Source of the DNA: Bradyrhizobium_A sp052115025
GTDB lineage: Bacteria; Pseudomonadota; Alphaproteobacteria; Rhizobiales; Xanthobacteraceae
Length of the DNA: 64,000 nt
Direction: 5' to 3'
Assembly (NCBI RefSeq): GCF_052115025.1
Contig: NZ_JBFRFW010000020.1
Coordinates: forward strand, 61,217-125,216
Shown: positions 16,814 through 25,121 of the stretch, in pieces
How positions within the stretch are numbered: the first letter of the stretch is position 1
Layout: every line of letters starts with the position of its first letter
Translations under genes and position numbers: made by a program
The notes under the pieces: model-generated
Told to the model about the DNA's origin: nothing
Seen by the model: the letters and a program-made list of their open reading frames with translations, nothing else
Databases searched by the model: none

Positions 16814-16985
16814 CTACCATTGGTATTTGACGCCGCCCTGACCCGCGTCGCTGCGCGTAACGTTCGAGAATTCGCCCTCGAAAGTTGCCGTGGCGAACCA
16901 CCCATTTAACCAGTGCATTTGTCGGTGCGAAGGCCGAGCTCGCTGCGCGTGTCCGTGACGCTTCCTGCGCCTGAAGCGCTGCCCT
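16814..16985 (-). pseudogene. decayed autotransporter beta-barrel C terminus
   Basis: On the minus strand the final 30 codons read NGWFATATFEGEFSNVT and end VKYQW with a terminal aromatic residue, the typical end of autotransporter barrels in Bradyrhizobium relatives. Just upstream, in a different frame, GSVTDTRSELGLRTDK matches a barrel segment that normally lies further inside the domain. The two pieces are out of frame and too close together, so this is a remnant with an internal deletion and frameshift. The passenger is absent. Confidence 0.6.
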
Positions 16986-17024
16986 ATCTGCGCCCGATCG
17001 AGCCGACAGCGGAGCAAATCTATA

Positions 17025-17102
17025 GCGTTTTCGAGCCAAGCATGCCTCCGGACTTGATCCGGGGGCGGCACTGTTCGCGCCAGGAAAGCGAGGTACATCA
17101 AT
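17025..17102. repeat. dispersed intergenic repeat (fragment)
   Basis: The stretch TAGCGTTTTCGAGCCAAGCA followed by CCTCCGGACTTGATCCGGGG (a hairpin) and GTTCGCG...AAAGCG resembles a dispersed intergenic element that I know from Bradyrhizobium-group genomes. It lies between the autotransporter remnant and the tRNA gene. No other gene is seen between 16990 and 17323. Confidence 0.45.
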
Positions 17103-17323
17103 AAGCGTGCGTTCGTGTTTCCTTCAACAGCGAACGCGCTCCAGGCCTGCACTTGCTGTGGTCATGCTGGCGCGAGCACAGGAGGTCTCCACCATCTCCC
17201 CGCAGGTTCATGCAGGGCGCGCTGGCAGCCATTATCATCAAAGCCCCAACACGTTTCGGTGGGTGAAACGCTGGTCAGGCTGAATGGTGAGCGGGAGAAA
17301 AGGCAAAAATGCCAAAGAAACCA

Positions 17324-17400
17324 TGGTCGGAGTGGTAGGATTTGAACCTACGACCCCTGCGTCCCGAACGCAGTGCTCTACCGGGCTGAGCCACACTCCG
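17324..17400 (-). tRNA. tRNA-Pro (anticodon CGG)
   Basis: Read on the minus strand, the sequence folds as a standard 77-base tRNA: acceptor stem CGGAGTG/CACTCCG, D-arm GCTC..GAGC, anticodon stem CTGCG/CGCAG with loop TTCGGGA (anticodon CGG, codon CCG, proline), T-arm with GGTTCGAATCC, discriminator A and an encoded 3' CCA. The D-arm is complete and there is no intron. Confidence 0.96.
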
Positions 17401-17485
17401 ACTAGGAGGCGGCGTTATAGCCAAGGGTTTCGCAGACCGCAAGAACTGCTATTGAAGAAAAATCTTCAGCGAAAACACTTCCGTA

Positions 17486-18481
17486 ATGCCGAAACCGACC
17501 ACCGAGACGCTGCCCGCGGGGCCCAATTCACAGGAAAAAGCCGCCGAAACCCTGGTCCGGGGCGGCCTGGTGGCATTTCCGACCGAGACCGTCTACGGCC
17601 TCGGGGCCGATGCCACCAATCCGGAGGCCATCGCCCGGCTGTATGCGGCCAAGGGGCGCCCCTCGTTCAACCCCCTGATCGCCCATGTGGCGGATCTCGC
17701 GGCGGCCCGAAAGCTCGCCCGATTCGATGCCCGCAGCCTGGAACTCGCAGAAAAATTCTGGCCGGGGCCGCTAACCCTGGTGCTGCCGAAGACCGACGAC
17801 TGCCCGGTGGCCGATCTCGCCACCGCAGGCCTCGACACCGTGGCGATTCGCATCCCCGCCCACCCGGTGGCGCATGGCATCCTGGCCGCGCTCGGCCGCC
17901 CGGTCGCCGCGCCTTCGGCCAACCTCTCCGGCCATGTCTCGCCGACCACCGCCGCCCATGTCGCAAGCGATCTGAGCGGCCGAATCGAGCTGATCATCGA
18001 CGGCGGACCGGTCATGGTCGGCGTCGAATCGACCATCGTCGCCTGTCTCGCAGCCCCGACCCTGCTCCGCCCGGGCGGCGTGCCGCGCGAGGCGATCGAG
18101 GCCGCGCTCGGCATGCGGCTCGCTGACGCCGGCCCGGAGGCTCATGGCAGCGCGGATGGCCCCCGGCCGCTCGCACCGGGCATGCTGACCTCCCATTATG
18201 CCCCCCGCACCCGCGTGCGCCTCGACGCCGAGACCCTGGCCCCTGGCGAGGCCTTGCTCGCGTTCGGCACCGTCGCTATCCCAGGCGCGGATCAGGCCGC
18301 CGCGACCCTCAATCTCTCGCCCGCCGGCGACCTCGTCGAGGCCGCCGCCCACCTGTTCGGTCACCTGCGCACGCTGGACCGCGCCGGCGCCACCGGTATC
18401 GCCGTGATGCCCATTCCCCACGACGGCCTCGGGGAAGCCATCAACGACCGGCTGCGCCGCGCCGCCGCGCCGCAGGACTGA
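17486..18481 (+). CDS. tsaC: L-threonylcarbamoyladenylate synthase (Sua5 type)
   Basis: The 331-residue enzyme makes threonylcarbamoyl-AMP from threonine, bicarbonate and ATP, the first step of t6A37 tRNA modification. The N-terminal YrdC domain shows GGLVAFPTETVYGLGADA and KGRPSFNPLIAHV, the ATP/threonine site, and APSANLSGHVSPT. A linker with LAPGMLTSHYAP leads to the C-terminal Sua5 domain, so this is the long Sua5 form, not the short TsaC form. It heads a run of three plus-strand genes with a D-2-hydroxyacid dehydrogenase and NudK. Confidence 0.93.
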   Translation: MPKPTTETLPAGPNSQEKAAETLVRGGLVAFPTETVYGLGADATNPEAIARLYAAKGRPSFNPLIAHVADLAAARKLARFDARSLELAEKFWPGPLTLVLPKTDDCPVADLATAGLDTVAIRIPAHPVAHGILAALGRPVAAPSANLSGHVSPTTAAHVASDLSGRIELIIDGGPVMVGVESTIVACLAAPTLLRPGGVPREAIEAALGMRLADAGPEAHGSADGPRPLAPGMLTSHYAPRTRVRLDAETLAPGEALLAFGTVAIPGADQAAATLNLSPAGDLVEAAAHLFGHLRTLDRAGATGIAVMPIPHDGLGEAINDRLRRAAAPQD

Positions 18482-18507
18482 CGCCGCCCGATTTCCAAGG
18501 AGCTGAC

Positions 18508-19935
18508 ATGAGCACCACCGACCGGCCCGCCCCGACGCTGTCGCCCGACCTGATCGCGCGCTTCGCCGCGATCGTCGGCGAGCGTTATGCCGTCACCGAC
18601 CGCAACGACATCGCCCCCTACCTCGTGGAAGAGCGCAACCTCTACCAGGGCCGCTCGCAGCTCGTGCTGCGCCCAGGCTCGACCGCGGAGGTCGCCGCCA
18701 TCTGCAAGCTCGCCACCGAGACCCGCACCGCGCTGGTGCCGCAAGGCGGCAACACCGGCCTCGTCGGCGGCCAGACGCCGCACAATGGCGAGGTCGTGCT
18801 GTCGCTGCGCCGGCTCGACAACATCCGCGACCTTGACCTTGCGTCCAACACCATGACCTGCGAGGCCGGCGTGGTGCTCGCCACCGCCCAGCAGCGCGCC
18901 GACGCCGCCGACCGGCTGTTTCCGTTGTCGCTCGGCGCCGAGGGCAGTTGCACCATCGGCGGCAACCTCTCCACCAATGCCGGCGGCACCGCCGCGCTGG
19001 CCTATGGCGTGGCGCGCGACCTCGCGCTCGGCGTCGAGGTGGTGCTGGCCGACGGGCGCGTCGTCAATGCGCTGTCCAAGCTCAAGAAGGACAACACCGG
19101 TTACGACCTGCGCGACCTGTTCATCGGCGCCGAAGGCACCCTCGGCATCATCACCGCCGCGGTGCTGAAGCTGTTCCCCAAGCCGCGTGCGGTCGAGACC
19201 GCGTTCATCGGCCTCGCCTCGCCGGAAGCCGCGCTCAAGCTGCTGACGCTGGCGCGCAGCGAAGCCGCCGGCACGCTGACGAGCTTCGAGCTGATTGCCG
19301 AGATCTGCGTCGATTTCTGCGTCCGCCACGGACCTGGTATCCGCGATCCGCTGACCAGCCGTCACCCCTGGTACGTGCTGATGGAAATTTCCTCGCAGCG
19401 CGACGATGCCCGTTCGACCATCGAGGCGATCCTCGAGCGCGCCATGGAGGACGGCCTCGTCGACGACGCGGTGATCGCCGCCAATCTCGACCAGCGCCAG
19501 GCATTCTGGACCCTACGCGAGGTGATCTCGCCGGTGCAGAAGGCGGAAGGCGGCTCGATCAAGCACGACGTGTCGGTGCCCGTCGCCGCGGTGCCGCAGT
19601 TGATCACGGAAGCGAGCGAAGCGGTGGTGAAGCTGATCCCCGGCGCACGCCCCGTGCCGTTCGGCCATCTCGGCGACGGCAATATCCACTACAACGTCAC
19701 CCAGCCGGCCGGCGCCGACAAGGACGCGTTCCTGACGCGCTGGGAAGAGGTCCACGACACCGTGCACACCATCGTGGCACGGCTCGGCGGCTCGATCTCG
19801 GCCGAGCACGGCATCGGCTTCATGAAGCGCGACGAGCTGCCCCACTTCAAGGATCCGGTGGCGCTCAACCTGATGCGCACGCTGAAGGCGACGTTCGACC
19901 CGCTCAACATCCTCAATCCCGGCAAGGTGGTGTGA
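18508..19935 (+). CDS. FAD-binding D-2-hydroxyacid dehydrogenase (D2HGDH/GlcD-like)
   Basis: The 475-residue flavoprotein has the VAO/GlcD layout. The N-terminal PCMH FAD-binding domain carries PQGGNTGLVGGQTP near residue 80 and GNLSTNAGGTAALAYG near residue 150. The C-terminal FAD-oxidase domain carries FGHLGDGNIHYNV and the active-site SAEHGIGFMKRDEL, ending NILNPGKV. The best family match is D-2-hydroxyglutarate or D-lactate dehydrogenase. It lies 26 bases after tsaC with AAGGAG before its ATG and 38 bases before nudK, so the three genes are probably co-transcribed. Confidence 0.9.
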   Translation: MSTTDRPAPTLSPDLIARFAAIVGERYAVTDRNDIAPYLVEERNLYQGRSQLVLRPGSTAEVAAICKLATETRTALVPQGGNTGLVGGQTPHNGEVVLSLRRLDNIRDLDLASNTMTCEAGVVLATAQQRADAADRLFPLSLGAEGSCTIGGNLSTNAGGTAALAYGVARDLALGVEVVLADGRVVNALSKLKKDNTGYDLRDLFIGAEGTLGIITAAVLKLFPKPRAVETAFIGLASPEAALKLLTLARSEAAGTLTSFELIAEICVDFCVRHGPGIRDPLTSRHPWYVLMEISSQRDDARSTIEAILERAMEDGLVDDAVIAANLDQRQAFWTLREVISPVQKAEGGSIKHDVSVPVAAVPQLITEASEAVVKLIPGARPVPFGHLGDGNIHYNVTQPAGADKDAFLTRWEEVHDTVHTIVARLGGSISAEHGIGFMKRDELPHFKDPVALNLMRTLKATFDPLNILNPGKVV

Positions 19936-19973
19936 GCCAGCCTGCGCCGTCGCCCGCTGAAGGATCTGCCGAC

Positions 19974-20555
19974 ATGAGCATCGCCGACCGCATCCGCGTC
20001 GAGAACGTCCGCCTGTTGTCGGACAACAAGTACATCCTCAAGACCACCACCTTCGCCTGGCGGCGCTCGAACGGCGAGTGGCAGACCCAGCACCGCGAGA
20101 CCTATGATCGCGGCAGCGGCGCTGCGCTGTTACCCTACAACCGCGCACGCCGCACCGTGATCCTGACGCGGCAGCTGCGCTATCCCGCCTTCGTCAGCGG
20201 CTACGACGACCTGATGATCGAGGTGCCGGCCGGCCTGCTCGACGGCGCGGCGCCGGACGAGCGCATTCGCGCCGAAGCCGAGGAGGAGATCGGCTATCGC
20301 ATCGTCGACGTGCACAAGGTGTTCGAGGCGTTCATGAGCCCCGGCGCAGTCACCGAGACACTGCACTTCTTCGTCGCCGAGTATGATCCGACCATGAAGA
20401 TCGGCGATGGCGGCGGCCTCGCCGATGAGGGCGAGGACATCGAGGTGCTGGAGCTGCCGTTCGACGACGCCTTCGCCATGATCGCCGACCGCCGCATCGT
20501 CGACGCGAAAACCATCATGCTGCTGCAGCACGCGGCGCTGCGGATCTTTGGCTGA
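19974..20555 (+). CDS. nudK: NUDIX pyrophosphatase, NudK-like
   Basis: The 193-residue protein matches GDP-mannose/ADP-sugar pyrophosphatase NudK. It opens with RIRVENVRLLSDNKYILKTT, has TVILTRQLRYP before the catalytic loop, and carries the NUDIX box as GLLDGAAPDERIRAEAEEEI with the metal-binding glutamates kept. The MSPGAVTETLHFFVAEY segment after it is typical. The ATG at 19974 is chosen because it gives the family N terminus; the frame extends far upstream only as a shadow of the preceding gene. Confidence 0.9.
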   Translation: MSIADRIRVENVRLLSDNKYILKTTTFAWRRSNGEWQTQHRETYDRGSGAALLPYNRARRTVILTRQLRYPAFVSGYDDLMIEVPAGLLDGAAPDERIRAEAEEEIGYRIVDVHKVFEAFMSPGAVTETLHFFVAEYDPTMKIGDGGGLADEGEDIEVLELPFDDAFAMIADRRIVDAKTIMLLQHAALRIFG

Positions 20556-20566
20556 CGGGATAGGCC

Positions 20567-20660
20567 GTCATTCCGGGGCGCACGCGGCAATGGCCTGAGC
20601 ACACCGCTGCTGGTGAAGGCTGATCTCCTCATGGTGAGGAGAAAGGCGCGTTGTTGCGCC
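20567..20660. repeat. partial palindromic repeats in intergenic spacer
   Basis: GTCATTCCGGGGCG at 20567-20580 equals one end of the element at 42771-42872. CTCATGGTGAGGAG at 20628-20641 equals part of the element at 23425-23464 and is followed by the hairpin GGCGCGTTGTTGCGCC. Both look like fragments of palindromic repeats common in this bacterial group. They fill the gap between two convergent genes. Confidence 0.6.
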
Positions 20661-21424
20661 TAGAACAACGAGCCCTGGCCATCGTCGACGGCCTTCACCC
20701 GCGGCGCGCGCGGCGGCTTCTTCGCCTCCGCAGCCGCGCGTTCGACCGCGGCCTGCTCTTCAGTGAGCGGCAGGATGAGCTGCGGGGTGTCTTTGGCGAC
20801 ATGGTTCACCGCGGTCGACACCTCATGCCAGACCAGCGCGCCGGCACGCGGCGGCACCATCAGGCCCGTCACCGCATCGACATTGAAGGCAGCGCAGTCG
20901 AGCCAGCGCTCGAAATGCTCCGGCGCGATGGTCACCGGCACGCGGTGATGCAGCACCGCCATCTCCGGCGCCGCCGCGGTGGTGACGATCGCCACCGTAT
21001 CGACCTCCTCGCCGTTCGGCCCGACCCACGTTTCCGCGAGCCCGGCGAACGCCATCGGGCCGCCGTCGCGCGGGTGGATGTAGAACGGGCGCTTGCGACC
21101 ACCGCGCTCCTGCCACTCGTAGTAGCCATCCGCCGGCAGCAGGCAGCGCCGCCGCTTGATGGCGTTCTTGAACGCCGGCTTGTCGCGGACGGTCTCGGAC
21201 CGGGCGTTGATGACAAGCGCGAACGCGCGCGGGTCCTTGACCCATGCAGGCATGAATGCCCAGCGCATCAGGAGAAAATGGCGCGCGCCCATCTCGTGCA
21301 GCACGACGGGCACCGGCTGGGTCGGCGCGATATTGTAGCGCGCGGGCATGTTGGGCTGCTCGCCATAGGCAAACAGCTGGCGCAGGGCGTCAGGCGCCGT
21401 CAGAAGGACGTAGCGGCCGCACAT
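20660..21424 (-). CDS. SOS response-associated peptidase, SRAP (YedK/HMCES)
   Basis: The 254-residue protein is an SRAP domain protein, which forms a thiazolidine DNA-protein crosslink with abasic sites in single-stranded DNA. The N-terminal MCGRY places catalytic Cys2 correctly, NIAPTQPVPVV carries the conserved Asn, ARSET the glutamate, and the LHHRVPV segment the histidine. Length is normal for the family. AGGA precedes the ATG. It is divergent from the 171-residue hypothetical gene with only 63 bases between the starts. Confidence 0.93.
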   Translation of the reverse strand: MCGRYVLLTAPDALRQLFAYGEQPNMPARYNIAPTQPVPVVLHEMGARHFLLMRWAFMPAWVKDPRAFALVINARSETVRDKPAFKNAIKRRRCLLPADGYYEWQERGGRKRPFYIHPRDGGPMAFAGLAETWVGPNGEEVDTVAIVTTAAAPEMAVLHHRVPVTIAPEHFERWLDCAAFNVDAVTGLMVPPRAGALVWHEVSTAVNHVAKDTPQLILPLTEEQAAVERAAAEAKKPPRAPRVKAVDDGQGSLF

Positions 21425-21487
21425 TTCCTCATCCTGATACCATCATATTCAGGCCCTCTTAACCCTGCCCGCCTAACACTTGCCCAG

Positions 21488-22003
21488 ATGACCTCGCCGG
21501 CGCCGAAGATATCCCCGATTGATGCTGCCGCTCGCGGTGAGGCGACGGCGCTCGGTGCCGCACGCGCAGCCGAGCTGCGCGCTGCCAACATCAACCCTCG
21601 CACCGGGCTTGCCACCGATTACCTGAATCACTTCAATGAAGCCATCATGCTGCTGGAGATGATTCCGGACCTGCCGGACTGCGCCGACGACTTCCTGAGC
21701 TGGGAGCCGCTGTCCTACGCCGAGCACTTCCGAGCCTCCAACTTCAAGGCTCGCGATCTCGCCATCCAGGCCTATGACGAAGCGGATCCGGCGATCCGCG
21801 GCGAATTCGATGGCATCACCACCACCATGACCTCGATCCTCACTGCGGTCGGCGATGCCATGCGCAAGGTGCGCCACGACAACAGCCGGGCGCAGCTCGC
21901 CATCCAGGCGACCGGCTGGGTCAAACCGCTGGTGGCGCATGCGGGCGGCATCATCAACGGCGCCGACGACGAAGCCGACGTCGACCGCATCATGACGGCC
22001 TGA
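21488..22003 (+). CDS. conserved hypothetical protein, alpha-helical
   Basis: The 171-residue product is predicted to be mostly helical, with no signal peptide or membrane segment. Segments such as TGLATDYLNHFNEAIMLLEM and CADDFLSWEPLSYAEHF resemble a family of uncharacterised proteins in rhizobial genomes, but I know no function. The ATG at 21488 fits the compact coding frame. Its stop overlaps the start of the NUDIX gene (TGATG), so the two are translationally coupled. Confidence 0.7.
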   Translation: MTSPAPKISPIDAAARGEATALGAARAAELRAANINPRTGLATDYLNHFNEAIMLLEMIPDLPDCADDFLSWEPLSYAEHFRASNFKARDLAIQAYDEADPAIRGEFDGITTTMTSILTAVGDAMRKVRHDNSRAQLAIQATGWVKPLVAHAGGIINGADDEADVDRIMTA

Positions 22004-22452
22004 TGAGCTCCGCTTCACCCACGCCGATCCGGCCGCAACTCGCGGTCAGCGCCTCGATCTTCCGCGATGACCGGATCCTGCTGGTGCGCCGCGCCCGACA
22101 GCCCGGCAAGGGCGTCTACACCCTGCCCGGCGGGCGGGTCGAATTCGGCGAAACCCTGGTCGAGGCCATCTCCCGCGAGGTCCGGGAAGAGACCAGCCTC
22201 GCGATCGACGTGGTCGGGTTCGCCGGCTGGCGCGAGGTGGTCCCGAACCCGGCACTCGGCGTCACCGGCCATTTCGTCATCCTGTCGTTCGCCACCCGCT
22301 GGGTGTCCGGCGAGGTCATGCTGAACGATGAACTCGACGACGCCCGCTGGCTCGCGCCTGACGCGATCGGCCCGTTGCGCACCACCGAGGGGCTTGCCGA
22401 GATCATCCGCGCCGCACAGGCGCGGCTCGCGGGCAGAACCGGCGCTCTCTGA
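22003..22452 (+). CDS. NUDIX hydrolase (ADP-ribose pyrophosphatase-like)
   Basis: The 149-residue protein has a complete NUDIX box: GGRVEFGET followed by LVEAISREVREETSL, matching GX5EX7REUXEEXGU except for the final glycine-equivalent. It hydrolyses a nucleoside diphosphate linked to another group, perhaps ADP-ribose. The N-terminal RPQLAVSASIFRDDRILLVRR is typical. Its start overlaps the stop codon of the preceding gene by one base. About 75 bases separate it from the TIGR02301-like gene. Confidence 0.88.
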   Translation: MSSASPTPIRPQLAVSASIFRDDRILLVRRARQPGKGVYTLPGGRVEFGETLVEAISREVREETSLAIDVVGFAGWREVVPNPALGVTGHFVILSFATRWVSGEVMLNDELDDARWLAPDAIGPLRTTEGLAEIIRAAQARLAGRTGAL

Positions 22453-22526
22453 TTCGGACCCCCGGGGAGCGAACAGGACCCCGCCCGCCTTGCGTCCGGC
22501 ACCCCGAACGGGCATATCCCGCCGGC

Positions 22527-22907
22527 ATGCCCAGGCTCCTTGCTGCCGCCCTCCTGATGGCCCTCACCCTCGCCGGCCCGACCGCCGTGCGGGCGCAGGA
22601 TGCGGCCGCCCCGTTCGACGCCGACCTGCAACGATTCGCCGAGATTCTCGGCACGCTGCACTACCTGCGCGCGATCTGCGGCAGCAATGAAGGCATGAAG
22701 TGGCGCAACGAGATGCAGGCCCTGGCGGACGCCGAAACCCCGTCCGGCGAGCGGCGCACCCGCATGATCGCGAGCTTCAACCGCGGTTATCACAGCTTCC
22801 AGCAGACCTACCGCAGCTGCACCCCGGCCGCCCAGCTCGCCATCCGCCGCTATCTCGAGGAAGGCTCGAAGATTTCCCGTGACCTCACGGCACGCTACGC
22901 CAACTAG
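22527..22907 (+). CDS. TIGR02301-like secreted protein
   Basis: The 126-residue product has a signal peptide (MPRLLAAALLMALTLAGPTA, cleavage after VRAQ near residue 24). The mature domain has the Rhizobiales TIGR02301 pattern: LGTLHYLRAICG, then W near residue 60, a GERRTRM segment, FNRGYHSFQQTYRSC and a closing YLEEGSKIS. Two cysteines (in RAICG and YRSC) could form a periplasmic disulfide. The function of the family is unknown. It sits in a plus-strand run after the NUDIX gene. Confidence 0.85.
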   Translation: MPRLLAAALLMALTLAGPTAVRAQDAAAPFDADLQRFAEILGTLHYLRAICGSNEGMKWRNEMQALADAETPSGERRTRMIASFNRGYHSFQQTYRSCTPAAQLAIRRYLEEGSKISRDLTARYAN

Positions 22908-23068
22908 CCTCAGGCGATCCGGCGGCTGGTTCCGGAACCAACATCCCCGAGCACGGCCATTAACCTTTCCTAAAGAACTCACCTAGGCCTTCCTGCGGCC
23001 CGTGCTAAAGCTTTGGGCATAGCCGACGCGCTCCACCGGGGAGCGTGCCACGCAGGTTGTTTTATTCC

Positions 23069-23335
23069 ATGAGCCATTTGCCGTCTTTCACGACTGCCCG
23101 CGACCCGCTGCCCGACCATGAGCAGAAGCAGGCTGCACTCAGCTACCTCAACGAAGCCTGGGCGGAAGCACGGCACGACGGCATCGACGGCGACTGCCTG
23201 GCGCAGGCCAGCCTGTTCGCCGCTTTCGCCGAGCTGGTCAGCACCTATGGCGAGGATGCGGTGGCCAAGTTCGTCGAGGGCCTGCCCGGCCGCATCCGCA
23301 ACGGCGAGTTCTCCATCATCGGCGCGCGGCAGTAG
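23069..23335 (+). CDS. conserved hypothetical protein
   Basis: This 88-residue protein starts at ATG 23069 (MSHLPSFTTARDPLPDHEQK). It is mostly helical (ALSYLNEAWAEA, LFAAFAELVSTYGEDAVAKFVEGL) with no cysteine pair, signal peptide or membrane segment. Similar small proteins occur in Bradyrhizobium-group genomes, without a known role. It is the last plus-strand gene before the convergent dihydroorotase-like gene. Confidence 0.7.
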   Translation: MSHLPSFTTARDPLPDHEQKQAALSYLNEAWAEARHDGIDGDCLAQASLFAAFAELVSTYGEDAVAKFVEGLPGRIRNGEFSIIGARQ

Positions 23336-23424
23336 GTCGGCAGCTTCCGACGGCGCTCGCCGAAGCAAACGGCCGTCTCGGAACGACAAGCCGTTCGAAA
23401 GGCGCGTTCCCTCCGGCCTCCTGC

Positions 23425-23464
23425 CTCATGGTGAGGAGACGCGTCAGCGTCGTCTCGAACCATG
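23425..23464. repeat. palindromic intergenic repeat
   Basis: CATGGT (23428-23433) and ACCATG (23459-23464) are the outer arms, and GAGACG/CGTCTC the inner arms, of a hairpin-forming element. The first 14 bases also occur at 20628. It resembles the REP-like element seen between genes in Rhodopseudomonas/Bradyrhizobium genomes. Confidence 0.7.
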
Positions 23465-23600
23465 ACGCCACGGCGCGGCGGCGATCCGCGCCTCATCATT
23501 CGAGACGCCCGCAATCGGCCGCGAGCGCCCGCATGCTGCGACGAAGGCATCGACCGCCTGCACGGCGGCCGGAAACGCCGCCGCACCGCAGGGGGCCGCC

Positions 23601-24935
23601 CTACGGCTTCAGCGTCTCCAGGAAGCGCACCGCCTCGCCTTGCGACGGCGTCGTCACCTCGCCGTCCCACATCACGCGGCGGCCGCGCACGAAGGTGCCG
23701 ACCGGCCAGCCGGTAACGCGCACGCCGTCATAGGGCGTCCAGCCGGCGCGCGAGGCGATCCAGCGGTTGGTGATGGTCTCGCTGCGCTTGAGGTCGACGA
23801 TCGTGAAGTCGGCGTCGTAGCCGGCCGCGATGCGCCCCTTGCAGGCGATGTTGTAGAGCCGTGCCGGACCCGCGCTGGTGAGATCGACGAAGCGCGCGAG
23901 GGACAGCCGTCCGGCGTTGACGTGGTCCAGCATGATCGGCACCAGCGTCTGCACGCCGGTCATGCCCGAGGGCGACGCGGGATAGGTCTTGTTCTTTTCC
24001 TCAAGGGTGTGCGGCGCGTGGTCGGAGCCGAGCACGTCGATGATGCCCTGCTCGATGCCGTACCAGATGACGTCGCGGTGGCTGGCGTCGCGCACCGGCG
24101 GGTTCATCTGCGCCAGCGTGCCGAGCCGCTCGTAGCACTCGGGCGCGGCCAGCGTCAGGTGATGCGGCGTCGCCTCGGCCGAGGCAACATCCTTGTGGTC
24201 ACGCAGGAAGAGGATTTCTTCCTTGGTCGAGATGTGCAGCACATGGATGCGCTTGCCCGCTTCGCGCGCCAGCGCCACGAGGCGCTGGGTCGCCTGCAGC
24301 GCGGCGATCTCGTCGCGCCACACCGGATGCGAGCGCGCATCGCCCTCGATGCGCAGGCCCTTGCGCTCGTTGAGGCGATACTCGTCCTCCGCATGGAACG
24401 CGGCGCGGCGGCGGATGACCTTGAAGATGCGGCGCAGGCTCTCGTCGTCTTCCACCAGCAGACTGCCGGTCGACGAACCGATGAACACCTTGACGCCGGC
24501 GCAGCCCGGCGCGCGCTCCAGCTCGGGCAGATCGGCGACATTGTCACGCGTGCCGCCGATGAAGAAGGCGAAGTCGCAGTGCATGCGATGATGGCCGGCG
24601 GCGACCTTGGCGGTGAACGCCTCCTCGGTCACGGTCAGCGGATTGGTGTTCGGCATCTCGAACACGGCGGTGACGCCGCCGAGCACCGCGGCGCGCGAGC
24701 CGGTCTCGAGGTCTTCCTTGTGGGTGAGGCCCGGCTCGCGGAAGTGCACCTGAGTGTCCATCACGCCCGGCAGGATGTGCAGGCCGGTGCAGTCGACGGT
24801 TTCGCCAGCCTGCGCGGCGTCGAAGCTGCCGATGGCGGCGATGCGGCCGTTCGTCACCGCGACGTCGCGCACGCCCGCGCCGTCCTGGTTGACGACGGTG
24901 CCGTTCTTGAGAAGGAGGTCGTAAGTCCTGGTCAT
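23601..24935 (-). CDS. dihydroorotase-like amidohydrolase
   Basis: The 444-residue enzyme belongs to the dihydroorotase/allantoinase branch of the amidohydrolases. K149 in AGVKVFIGSSTG is the carboxylated metal-bridging lysine, H181 in HAEDE and the histidine in HVLHIST are metal ligands, and SDHAPH gives the catalytic aspartate. In the first motif, usually DxHxH, this protein has D60-T-Q62-V-H64-FREPG, so the first metal-binding histidine is a glutamine. It may therefore be a non-catalytic partner of another dihydroorotase or use one metal only. The start at 24935 has GAGGA upstream. It is divergent from ygfZ. Confidence 0.85.
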   Translation of the reverse strand: MTRTYDLLLKNGTVVNQDGAGVRDVAVTNGRIAAIGSFDAAQAGETVDCTGLHILPGVMDTQVHFREPGLTHKEDLETGSRAAVLGGVTAVFEMPNTNPLTVTEEAFTAKVAAGHHRMHCDFAFFIGGTRDNVADLPELERAPGCAGVKVFIGSSTGSLLVEDDESLRRIFKVIRRRAAFHAEDEYRLNERKGLRIEGDARSHPVWRDEIAALQATQRLVALAREAGKRIHVLHISTKEEILFLRDHKDVASAEATPHHLTLAAPECYERLGTLAQMNPPVRDASHRDVIWYGIEQGIIDVLGSDHAPHTLEEKNKTYPASPSGMTGVQTLVPIMLDHVNAGRLSLARFVDLTSAGPARLYNIACKGRIAAGYDADFTIVDLKRSETITNRWIASRAGWTPYDGVRVTGWPVGTFVRGRRVMWDGEVTTPSQGEAVRFLETLKP

Positions 24936-25121
24936 CGGTCCTCGCGGGTGGGAAAAGCCGGGCATGACGCCGGGGCGGACGGAAAACGGGTGTCCTGTCC
25001 ATCGGCTCGCGGATAAGAGCAGTTCCAGGCAGCCCTGCCGCCCGGCGGGCCTTGTCGCGCGCCGTTCGGCGACTTACGTTCCACACCACCATCTGGCAAG
25101 CGAATTTCGCACGGAAACCTC

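Noticed and set aside
17324..17400. tRNA-Pro as an island attachment site
   Set aside because: No integrase, direct repeat of the tRNA 3' end or foreign block was found beside it.
18361..19365. 334-codon open frame on the minus strand
   Set aside because: It lies wholly antisense to the D-2-hydroxyacid dehydrogenase, which has all its FAD motifs. It has no recognisable motif.
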